NCBI GenBank assembly: GCA_021805485.1
Contig: JAJZFF010000043.1
Location: 1 to 5,056, forward strand
Reading direction: 5' to 3'
From: Pseudomonadota bacterium
GTDB taxonomy: Bacteria; Pseudomonadota; Alphaproteobacteria; Acetobacterales; Acetobacteraceae
DNA: 5,056 nt
Shown here: one piece after another, positions 1-5,056 of the stretch
How positions within the stretch are numbered: the first letter of the stretch is position 1
How the letters are laid out: each line of letters begins with the position of its first letter
Position numbers and translations under genes: made by a program
Notes under the pieces: model-generated
What the model was told of the DNA's origin: nothing
The model's database searches: none
What the model saw: only the letters and a program-made list of their open reading frames with translations

Positions 1-641
1 TCCGCTGGGAGATGGCGACCGCGGTCGCCGGCGCCATCATCGGCATCAACCCGTTCGACCAGCCCGACGTCGAGGCGAGCAAGATCAAGACCCGCGCCCT
101 GACCGATGCCTATGAGAAGGGCGCGCCCGTCGCCGCCCCCGATCCGGTGTTCCGCGAGAACGGCATCGCCGTCTACGCCGACCCGGCGAACGCCGAGGCG
201 CTCGGCCGTCACAACACTTTGTCGGCCTGGCTGAAGCACCATTTCCAGCGCGCCCACGCGGGCGACTATATCGGCCTGCTCGCCTATATCGAACACACGC
301 GGGCGCACGAGGCGAAGCTGGAGGCGATTCGCCTGCGGTTGCGCGATGCCCGCAAGGTCGCGACCTGTGTCGGCTTCGGCCCGCGCTTCCTGCACTCCAC
401 CGGGCAGGCCTACAAGGGTGGGCCGAACAGCGGCGTCTTCCTGCAGATTACTGCCGATGACGCGGCGGATTTCCCCGTGCCCGGCCACCGCTACAGTTTC
501 GGCCAGGTGAAGGGGGCGCAGGCGGAGGGAGATCTCGGCGTTCTCGTCGAACGCGAACGCCGGGCCATCCGCGTTCACCTTGCCGAGGTGGACGCGGGGC
601 TCGCCGAACTGGAGAAGGCCATCGACCACGCCTTCGCCTGA
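1..641 (+). CDS. pgi: Glucose-6-phosphate isomerase C-terminus, probably of a transaldolase/phosphoglucose isomerase fusion (5' partial)
   Basis: The reading frame is open from the left edge (first whole codon at base 3), so the gene starts upstream; 212 residues are visible. The enzyme interconverts glucose 6-phosphate and fructose 6-phosphate in the cytoplasm. Seen: an [10 protein letters not shown] block (visible residues 18-27), close to the phosphoglucose isomerase signature FDQxGVExxK whose last lysine lies in the active site, and a second conserved block [15 protein letters not shown] (126-140) followed by GVFLQIT. A long tail after the FDQ block, with the HSTGQ motif, is what I recall from bifunctional Tal-Pgi proteins of about 950 residues and from some stand-alone actinobacterial isomerases. 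The transaldolase half is not in view, so the fusion is inferred. The ATG at 12 is internal, since Arg-Trp-Glu precede it in frame. The C-terminus is helical and charged. It is separated from gnd by 119 bases, unlike the tightly packed genes that follow. Confidence 0.85.
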   Translation, partial: RWEMATAVAGAIIGINPFDQPDVEASKIKTRALTDAYEKGAPVAAPDPVFRENGIAVYADPANAEALGRHNTLSAWLKHHFQRAHAGDYIGLLAYIEHTRAHEAKLEAIRLRLRDARKVATCVGFGPRFLHSTGQAYKGGPNSGVFLQITADDAADFPVPGHRYSFGQVKGAQAEGDLGVLVERERRAIRVHLAEVDAGLAELEKAIDHAFA

Positions 642-647
642 ATCTTG

Positions 648-669
648 CGGGCGCGCAGCTCCGCGCCCG
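648..669 (+). other. Perfect GC-rich hairpin just after the isomerase stop codon
   Basis: CGGGCGCG (648-655) pairs with CGCGCCCG (662-669) to give an 8-bp perfect stem closing a 6-base loop (CAGCTC). It begins 6 bases after the stop codon. No T-run follows (the next bases are ACCGGAGACC), so it is not a canonical intrinsic terminator. It could protect the upstream mRNA 3' end, pause or partly terminate RNA polymerase, or set different expression for the isomerase and the gnd-rpiA group. The pairing is read directly; the role is inferred. Confidence 0.5.
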
Positions 670-681
670 ACCGGAGACCAT

Positions 682-693
682 TGACGAGCGTCA
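682..693. promoter_or_regulatory. Short dyad TGACG-AG-CGTCA in the gnd leader, possible operator
   Basis: TGACG (682-686) and CGTCA (689-693) form a perfect inverted repeat with a 2-base centre. A 2-base loop is too small for a stable RNA hairpin, so if it matters it is more likely a protein-binding site on DNA. It overlaps a TTGACG hexamer (681-686) that resembles a -35 element, but no convincing -10 lies about 17 bases downstream. I cannot name a regulator. Short dyads arise often by chance in GC-rich DNA. Confidence 0.25.
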
Positions 694-736
694 TGCCCGG
701 CGGCCCCGCGTCGTGGGACCGTCAGCGGCATGGCGC
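688..736 (+). other. Possible stem-loop in the gnd 5' leader
   Basis: Bases 688-697 can pair with 727-736 over ten positions including one G-T(U) wobble (691 with 733). Inside the 29-base loop, 701-703 can pair with 719-721 and 705-707 with 715-717, with one mismatch between, giving a longer imperfect hairpin. It ends 12 bases before the gnd Shine-Dalgarno, so it could affect ribosome access or mRNA stability. It shares bases with the dyad at 682-693. Read by eye without a folding energy; GC-rich sequence forms such structures easily. Confidence 0.3.
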
Positions 737-748
737 GGCAACAGGAAC

Positions 749-753
749 GGAGA
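749..753 (+). promoter_or_regulatory. Shine-Dalgarno of gnd (GGAGA)
   Basis: GGAGA lies 7 bases before the ATG at 761. It supports this start over the in-frame GTG at 713, which would add 16 residues ([11 protein letters not shown]...) not expected ahead of the [12 protein letters not shown] opening of the NAD(P)-binding fold. Confidence 0.75.
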
Positions 754-760
754 CAGAGCC

Positions 761-1765
761 ATGAAGATTGGTGTGATCGGCCTTGGCCGGATGGGCGCCA
801 ACATTGTCCGCCGGCTGATGCGAGACGGCCACGACTGTGTGGTTTTCGACAAATCGGCAGAATCCGTCGAAAAGCTCGAGAAGGAAGGGGCGACCGGCGC
901 GCGCGATCTCGCAGGCCTCGTGAAGGCTCTGGAGCCACCGCGTTCGGTCTGGGTGATGCTTCCGGCCGGGCAGGTGACGAGCGAGACCGTCGACGCGCTC
1001 GGCGACCTTCTCGGGCAGGATGACGTGGTCATCGATGGCGGCAACAGCTTCTATCGCGACGATATCGCCCATGCCGCGCGGTTGAAACGCAAGGGCATCC
1101 ATTTCGTCGATGTCGGTACCTCGGGCGGAGTCTGGGGGCTCGAACGCGGCTACTGCATGATGATCGGGGGCGACGACGCCATCGTCCGGCGGCTCGACCC
1201 CGTGTTTCGAACCCTGGCGCCGGGGCGTGGGGAAATCGAACCGACGCCGGGGCGCGAGGGACGGGACGAGCGTGCCGAGCTTGGCTACATCCATGCCGGC
1301 CCGAACGGCGCCGGGCATTTCGTGAAGATGGTGCACAACGGCATCGAATACGGGTTGATGCAGGCCTATGCGGAAGGCTTCGCGATCCTGCGCAACCGCT
1401 GCGCCGATGCGTTGCCCGAAGCCGAACGCTACGACCTCGATGTCGCCGACATTGCCGAGGTGTGGCGGCGCGGCAGCGTGATCTCGTCCTGGCTGCTCGA
1501 CCTGACTGCCGCGGCACTGGCGCGCGACGGGGCGCTTTCCGACTACAGCGGCTATGTCGAGGATTCCGGCGAGGGACGCTGGACGATCAACGCCGCGATC
1601 GAGGAGGCGGTTCCGGCCGATGTGCTCACCGCCGCACTCTATGCGCGGTTCCGCTCCCGGCTCGATCATACGTTCGGCGAGAAGATCCTGTCTGCCATGC
1701 GACAGGGCTTCGGCGGTCATGTCGAGCAGGGACCGGCTGCTGCCAAGCAGGGAGGTGGCGCATGA
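761..1765 (+). CDS. gnd: 6-phosphogluconate dehydrogenase (decarboxylating), short YqeC/GntZ-like type
   Basis: Oxidative decarboxylation of 6-phosphogluconate to ribulose 5-phosphate and CO2 with reduction of NAD(P)+, cytoplasmic. At 334 residues it is the short form, against about 470 for the E. coli-type enzyme. Seen: Rossmann motif GLGRMG (7-12) at the N-terminus; Asp30 at the end of the second strand (VVFDKS); IDGGNS (91-96); substrate loop DVGTSGG (117-123); and the catalytic segment [21 protein letters not shown] (178-198) with Lys189, Asn193 and Glu196 at the positions of the catalytic Lys, Asn and Glu of the family. The all-helical C-terminal domain follows. Asp30, in place of the Asn-Arg-Ser/Thr usual in NADP-specific enzymes, suggests NAD+ preference; this is inference. 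The start is at the ATG with GGAGA 7 bases upstream. Its TGA overlaps the zwf ATG by four bases (ATGA, 1762-1765), pointing to translational coupling. No damage seen. Confidence 0.95.
   Translation: MKIGVIGLGRMGANIVRRLMRDGHDCVVFDKSAESVEKLEKEGATGARDLAGLVKALEPPRSVWVMLPAGQVTSETVDALGDLLGQDDVVIDGGNSFYRDDIAHAARLKRKGIHFVDVGTSGGVWGLERGYCMMIGGDDAIVRRLDPVFRTLAPGRGEIEPTPGREGRDERAELGYIHAGPNGAGHFVKMVHNGIEYGLMQAYAEGFAILRNRCADALPEAERYDLDVADIAEVWRRGSVISSWLLDLTAAALARDGALSDYSGYVEDSGEGRWTINAAIEEAVPADVLTAALYARFRSRLDHTFGEKILSAMRQGFGGHVEQGPAAAKQGGGA
1751..1756 (+). promoter_or_regulatory. Strong Shine-Dalgarno of zwf (GGAGGT) inside the end of gnd
   Basis: GGAGGT ends 5 bases before the zwf ATG at 1762 and lies within the last codons of gnd, which encode the C-terminal Gly-Gly-Gly-Ala run. 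It fixes the zwf start, although the reading frame stays open well upstream into gnd. Confidence 0.8.
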
Positions 1766-3366
1766 ACCCGCTGGCAAAACACCCGCTCCGGTCAGAGGCC
1801 GGATCCTCCGGCGCCGCCTCGGCCTCCCCCGCGGGCCCTTGCAGCGTCGTGATTTTCGGTGCCGCGGGGGATCTGACCAAGCGGCTGCTGGTGCCGGCGC
1901 TCTACAATCTTGCGAATACCGGCCTGGTGCCCGAGAAGTTCGGCCTGCTTGGCGCCGATATCGCCGACCTCGACGCAAAGCACTGGACCGGCTCGCTGCG
2001 CGAGATGCTGGAGAGCTTCGTCGGCGATCCGGAAGCCGAAGACCAGATCAAGCAAGTTGACGACGCCGCATGGGATCGCCTGACGGCGCATGCCGATTAC
2101 GTTCAGGGTGATTTCACCAGGGACGAATTCTACGAAACCCTGAAGTCCCGCCTCGAAGCGATCGAAAATTCGCAAGGCACGGGCGGCAACCGGCTGTTCT
2201 ACCTTGCGGTGGCCGACCGGTTCTTCGCACCGATCGTCGAGCATCTGGGCAAGGCCGGCCTCGTGACCGAGGATGAGTCGGGCGGGGGGACGTGGCGGCG
2301 GATCATCATCGAAAAGCCGTTCGGCCACGACCTTGCATCGGCTCAGGACCTGAACCGGCGGCTTCTGAGCGTGGTCGACGAGCGGCAGATCTACCGGATC
2401 GACCATTTTCTTGGCAAGGAAACCGTTCAGAACATCATGGCGTTGCGGTTCGGCAACGGAATCTTCGATCCGCTCTGGAATCGCGATCGAATCGACCATG
2501 TGCAGATCACCGTCGCCGAGACGGTCGGCGTCGAGGGACGGGCGAAATTCTACGAGCAGGCCGGCGCGTTGCGCGACATGGTGCCGAACCACGTCTTCCA
2601 GCTCGTCGCCATGGTGGCGATGGAACCGCCGGTTGGTGTGCGGGCCGAGGCGATCCGCGACAAGAAGCTGGAACTCTTCTCCGCCATCCGCACCTTGCGT
2701 CCGGAGGATGCCGTGCGTGGCCAGTATGGCGCGGGCGAGGTGTCCGGCCAATCGGCGCGCGGCTATCGCGAGGAGCCAGGTGTTGCTGCGGACTCGAATA
2801 CCGAAACCTATGTCGCGTTGCGGCTTGCCATCGACAACTGGCGCTGGGCCGGCGTGCCGTTCTACATTCGCACCGGCAAGCATCTTTCCGAGCGGATGAC
2901 CGAAATCGCCATCCGCTTCCGCAAGCAGCCGCTGGCGCCGTTCCAGGGCGCATCGCTCGATGGCCTGCCGCCGAACTGGCTGGTTCTGCGTATCCAGCCC
3001 GATGAAGGCATCGCCATCGAGTTCGAGGTGAAGCAACCCGGCCAGACCATGCGGCTGGCGCCCGCCCGGATGCAGTTCAGATATCGTGACCGTTTCGAAC
3101 CGGAACCGAACGTCGGCTACGAAACCCTTCTGTATGATTGCATGATCGGCGATCAGACCCTGTTCCAGCGGGCAGACATGGTCGAGGAGACGTGGCGTGT
3201 GGTCGGCCGTGTTCTGGACGCCTGGGGCAGAGACCGAGCCGCCGATTTCCCGAACTACCGCAGCGGCAGCGCGGGACCGGATGCGGCGGACAAGCTGCTT
3301 GCGGATGATGAGCCGACGCGGCGCTGGCGACCGGTCGCGCTCGATCCGGCGGAGAGCGGGCAATGA
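1762..3366 (+). CDS. zwf: Glucose-6-phosphate 1-dehydrogenase
   Basis: Oxidises glucose 6-phosphate to 6-phosphogluconolactone with NAD(P)+, the entry step of the oxidative pentose phosphate (and Entner-Doudoroff) route; cytoplasmic. The protein has 534 residues, slightly longer than the usual 480-510 because of an Ala/Ser/Gly/Pro-rich N-terminal extension (about residues 1-27). Seen: nucleotide motif GAAGDLTKR (33-41); EKPFG (184-188); active-site signature RIDHFLGKE (212-220) with Asp214, His215 and Lys219; MVPNHVFQ (273-280) with His277 at the position of the general base; RTGK (370-373). The segment after the second strand reads [10 protein letters not shown] (62-71): the Arg that in many NADP-using homologues follows this strand (for example GVGRAD in E. 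coli) is Ile67 here by my alignment, so cofactor use may differ. The start overlaps the gnd stop (ATGA) and has GGAGGT upstream. The stop overlaps the next gene's ATG (ATGA, 3363-3366). Confidence 0.97.
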   Translation: MNPLAKHPLRSEAGSSGAASASPAGPCSVVIFGAAGDLTKRLLVPALYNLANTGLVPEKFGLLGADIADLDAKHWTGSLREMLESFVGDPEAEDQIKQVDDAAWDRLTAHADYVQGDFTRDEFYETLKSRLEAIENSQGTGGNRLFYLAVADRFFAPIVEHLGKAGLVTEDESGGGTWRRIIIEKPFGHDLASAQDLNRRLLSVVDERQIYRIDHFLGKETVQNIMALRFGNGIFDPLWNRDRIDHVQITVAETVGVEGRAKFYEQAGALRDMVPNHVFQLVAMVAMEPPVGVRAEAIRDKKLELFSAIRTLRPEDAVRGQYGAGEVSGQSARGYREEPGVAADSNTETYVALRLAIDNWRWAGVPFYIRTGKHLSERMTEIAIRFRKQPLAPFQGASLDGLPPNWLVLRIQPDEGIAIEFEVKQPGQTMRLAPARMQFRYRDRFEPEPNVGYETLLYDCMIGDQTLFQRADMVEETWRVVGRVLDAWGRDRAADFPNYRSGSAGPDAADKLLADDEPTRRWRPVALDPAESGQ

Positions 3367-4181
3367 GCCGCGCGGTCGATCTCGTGATTGCCGATGTCGA
3401 TGGCACCCTGGTCACCAATGACAAGCGCCTGACGGCGGCGACGAAGCAGGCGGTCGATGCGCTTCGCGAGGCGGGCATCCGCTTCGCGATCACCAGCGGG
3501 CGGCCGCCGCGCGGCATGCGGATGCTGAGCGAACCGCTCGCCATCGACACGCCGCTGGCCGGGTTCAACGGTGGCGTGATGATGGCCCCCGATTTCAGCC
3601 GCGTCGTCGCCTCGCACGACCTGCAGGACGACGTGATCGGCAAGGCCATCGATCTGCTCGATGACCATGGCCTCGATGCCTGGGTCTACACGCATGATCG
3701 CTGGCTGGTCCGCGATGCCGCGGCGCCGCATGTCGATCGCGAACAGCGTACCGTCGCGTTCGAGCCGGAGACCGTCGAGCGCTACGATGTATCGTCTCTT
3801 CATGGCGTCGTGAAGATCGTCGGGGTGACCGATGACGCCGAGCGTATGAAATCCTGCCTTGCCGCCGCGCACAAGGCGTTCGGTGACGGCGTGACGGCGG
3901 ACTGCTCGCAGCCCTATTATCTCGATATCACCAGCGCACATGCGAACAAGGGCGCGGTGGTGGATGCGATGTCGAGCGAGCTCGGCATCCCGCACGAGCG
4001 TATCGCGACCATCGGCGACATGCCGAACGATGTTGCCATGTTTGCCCGCAGCGGCCTTTCCATCGCGATGGGCAATGCCGATGACAGTGTCAAGCGGAAG
4101 GCGGATCATGCCACACGCGGCAATGAGGAAGATGGCTTTGCCGAAGCGATGATGCGCTTCGTGCTCGAGGGGAGACGCTGA
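3363..4181 (+). CDS. HAD-superfamily phosphatase, Cof/IIB type, of unknown substrate
   Basis: A 272-residue haloacid dehalogenase hydrolase of the Cof (YidA-like) group, which usually dephosphorylates sugar phosphates or other small phospho-metabolites in the cytoplasm with Mg2+. All four HAD motifs are present: motif I DVDGT (11-15, nucleophile Asp11, acid/base Asp13), motif II TSGR (44-47), the motif III lysine in NKG (195-197, Lys196) and motif IV GDMPND (218-223, Asp219 and Asp223). The stretch between motifs II and III (about 80-187) fits the inserted C2B cap that sets specificity, and NGG (69-71) matches the usual NGA-type loop. It should therefore be active. The start is coupled to the zwf stop (ATGA) with GGAGAG (3351-3356) 6 bases upstream; the stop shares a base with the pgl start. 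Its place between zwf and pgl suggests action on a pentose phosphate intermediate or by-product, but the substrate cannot be read from sequence. Confidence 0.93.
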   Translation: MSRAVDLVIADVDGTLVTNDKRLTAATKQAVDALREAGIRFAITSGRPPRGMRMLSEPLAIDTPLAGFNGGVMMAPDFSRVVASHDLQDDVIGKAIDLLDDHGLDAWVYTHDRWLVRDAAAPHVDREQRTVAFEPETVERYDVSSLHGVVKIVGVTDDAERMKSCLAAAHKAFGDGVTADCSQPYYLDITSAHANKGAVVDAMSSELGIPHERIATIGDMPNDVAMFARSGLSIAMGNADDSVKRKADHATRGNEEDGFAEAMMRFVLEGRR

Positions 4182-4918
4182 TGAAACCTGTGCGTGGCGA
4201 ACTCGTCGTCGTGCCCGATGCGAAAGCCTTCGCCGAATACGGAGCGCGCCTCTTTGCGGAAGAGGCCGCCGCCGCGCGCGGCCGGTTCGTGGCCGGCCTC
4301 GCCGGCGGATCGACGCCGCGGGCATTGTACGAACGGCTGGCTGCTGCGCCCTGGCGCGACAGCATCGACTGGACACGCATCGATCTCGTTCTCGGCGATG
4401 AGCGGTTCGTCGCGCCGGATGACGACAAGAGCAATGTCCGGATGATCCGCGACGCCCTGACCGCGCATCTGCCGGCGGCGCCCCGCCTGCATCAGGTGCC
4501 GTTCGACGGGATGACGGTCGATCAGGCCGCCGCGGCATATCAGCGGGATCTGGCCGAGGTCCATGGCGCAGCGACTCTCGATCCTTCGAGGCCATTCTTT
4601 GATCTTTGCCTGCTTGGCATGGGCGATGACGGTCATACCGCGTCACTTCTGCCCGGTCAGGACGATCTGCTCGGTGAACGGCAACGCTGGGTGATTCCGG
4701 TGACCAAGGGACGCCCGGAAGCACGCGTCACGCTGACCTACCCGATCCTCGAAAGCGCGCGGGTCGTGGTGTTTCTCGTCTCCGGCGCCGGCAAGCGCGA
4801 CATGCTCGATCGCGTCCTGAGCGGTTCGGATCGTGACGTGCCCGCCGCCCGCCTCAGGCCGGTCGGACGCCTGATCTGGCTCGCGGATCGCGATGCCGCC
4901 GGACGATGGGCAGACTGA
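4181..4918 (+). CDS. pgl: 6-phosphogluconolactonase
   Basis: Hydrolyses 6-phosphogluconolactone, the Zwf product, to 6-phosphogluconate, the Gnd substrate; cytoplasmic. The protein has 245 residues, typical for the DevB/Pgl family within the sugar-phosphate isomerase-like fold. Seen: phosphate-binding loop AGGSTP (41-46); VLGDER (70-75) followed by SNVRMIRDAL (84-93); the family signature LLGMGDDGHTASLLPG (144-159) with His152 as the likely catalytic base; RVTLTYPIL (182-190) and VSGAGK (200-205). These separate it from glucosamine-6-phosphate deaminase (NagB), which shares the fold but not this set. The first ATG is used; it overlaps the HAD stop by one base (TGATG), with a GAGGGGAGA purine run (4167-4175) as Shine-Dalgarno. 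A 14-base spacer separates it from rpiA. Nothing is missing or broken. Confidence 0.95.
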   Translation: MKPVRGELVVVPDAKAFAEYGARLFAEEAAAARGRFVAGLAGGSTPRALYERLAAAPWRDSIDWTRIDLVLGDERFVAPDDDKSNVRMIRDALTAHLPAAPRLHQVPFDGMTVDQAAAAYQRDLAEVHGAATLDPSRPFFDLCLLGMGDDGHTASLLPGQDDLLGERQRWVIPVTKGRPEARVTLTYPILESARVVVFLVSGAGKRDMLDRVLSGSDRDVPAARLRPVGRLIWLADRDAAGRWAD

Positions 4919-4932
4919 AGGGGGCAAATCGC

Positions 4933-5056
4933 ATGGGAACCGATTTCGAAAATGGCAAGCGTGCGGCCGCGCGGCTGGCCGTCGGCCTCGTCGAATCCGG
5001 AATGCGCGTGGGCCTCGGCACGGGGTCGACCGCCGCCCATTTCATCGATCAGCTCG
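4933..5056 (+). CDS. rpiA: Ribose-5-phosphate isomerase A, N-terminus (3' partial)
   Basis: Interconverts ribulose 5-phosphate, the Gnd product, and ribose 5-phosphate. Only the first 41 residues fall inside the window. They carry the RpiA opening: a basic, Ala-rich helix (GKRAAARLAVGLV, 8-20), then VGLGTGSTAAHFI (26-38), in which GTGSTA (29-34) is the substrate phosphate loop. The start ATG has AGGGGG (4919-4924) 8 bases upstream, right after the pgl stop, and no promoter or terminator is visible in the 14-base spacer, so it probably belongs to the same transcript. Most of the protein and its catalytic residues lie beyond the right edge, so integrity cannot be judged. Confidence 0.9.
   Translation, partial: MGTDFENGKRAAARLAVGLVESGMRVGLGTGSTAAHFIDQL

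Noticed and set aside
648..669. Intrinsic terminator after the isomerase gene
   Set aside because: The stem is strong, but no T-run follows, so it is annotated as a hairpin only.
681..709. A sigma-70 type promoter with TTGACG as the -35 element
   Set aside because: No TATAAT-like or alphaproteobacterial -10 stands 16-18 bases downstream; that stretch is GC-only. Kept only as a possible operator dyad.
713..760. Upstream in-frame GTG start for gnd, adding 16 residues
   Set aside because: The extension is not Rossmann-like, whereas the ATG at 761 gives the canonical [12 protein letters not shown] start and has GGAGA at proper spacing.
1462..1761. An upstream extension of the zwf reading frame into gnd
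   Set aside because: The translation is Arg-rich shadow sequence. The GGAGGT-ATG at 1751-1764 gives the start, followed by the nucleotide-binding motif at a normal distance.
722..1978. A 418-codon minus-strand open frame spanning the gnd leader, gnd and the zwf start
   Set aside because: It lies opposite well-supported genes and has an Arg/Ala/Pro-rich, low-complexity composition at its N-terminus, typical of a shadow frame.
1792..3363. A 523-codon open frame on the minus strand opposite zwf, nearly as long as zwf itself
   Set aside because: It mirrors a gene with complete zwf motifs. High GC with strong third-position bias leaves stop-poor antisense frames, and its translation shows no family motif I recognise.
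3255..4724. A 489-codon minus-strand open frame opposite the HAD gene and pgl
   Set aside because: It crosses two real coding genes, is Arg-rich in its first third and has no recognisable domain.
4181..4918. Glucosamine-6-phosphate deaminase (NagB) as an alternative to pgl
   Set aside because: The GMGDDGHTASLLPG signature and the zwf/gnd neighbours point to 6-phosphogluconolactonase.

Overview
The window is a GC-rich stretch from a bacterial chromosome. It holds one compact plus-strand gene cluster for the pentose phosphate pathway. Order, left to right: the 3' end of a glucose-6-phosphate isomerase (probably the C-terminal half of a transaldolase/isomerase fusion), gnd (6-phosphogluconate dehydrogenase, short type), zwf (glucose-6-phosphate dehydrogenase), a Cof-type HAD phosphatase, pgl (6-phosphogluconolactonase) and the 5' end of rpiA (ribose-5-phosphate isomerase A). 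High GC, strong codon bias, the short Gnd type and the isomerase type next to gnd/zwf/pgl suggest an alphaproteobacterium, perhaps Acetobacteraceae/Rhodospirillales or Hyphomicrobiales. This placement is inferred from remembered gene order and protein style, not from a search.

Layout: 1-641 isomerase C-terminus; 642-760 the only sizeable gap, holding a perfect 8-bp GC hairpin, a short dyad and a possible larger stem-loop; 761-1765 gnd; 1762-3366 zwf; 3363-4181 HAD phosphatase; 4181-4918 pgl; 4919-4932 a 14-nt spacer with a Shine-Dalgarno; 4933-5056 rpiA start. gnd/zwf and zwf/HAD share ATGA start-stop overlaps and HAD/pgl shares TGATG, so these four genes are almost certainly co-transcribed and translationally coupled.

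Together the enzymes take glucose 6-phosphate to 6-phosphogluconolactone (Zwf), 6-phosphogluconate (Pgl), ribulose 5-phosphate (Gnd) and ribose 5-phosphate (RpiA). The isomerase (with transaldolase if fused) returns fructose 6-phosphate to the start, which would support a cyclic oxidative pentose phosphate pathway. The HAD enzyme is the only member without an obvious step. I see no mobile element, CRISPR array, tRNA/rRNA or phage/defence gene. The region is mostly ordinary core metabolism; the points worth a second look are the HAD gene inside the operon, cofactor-site residues in Gnd and Zwf, the motif order in the isomerase, and the structured gap before gnd.
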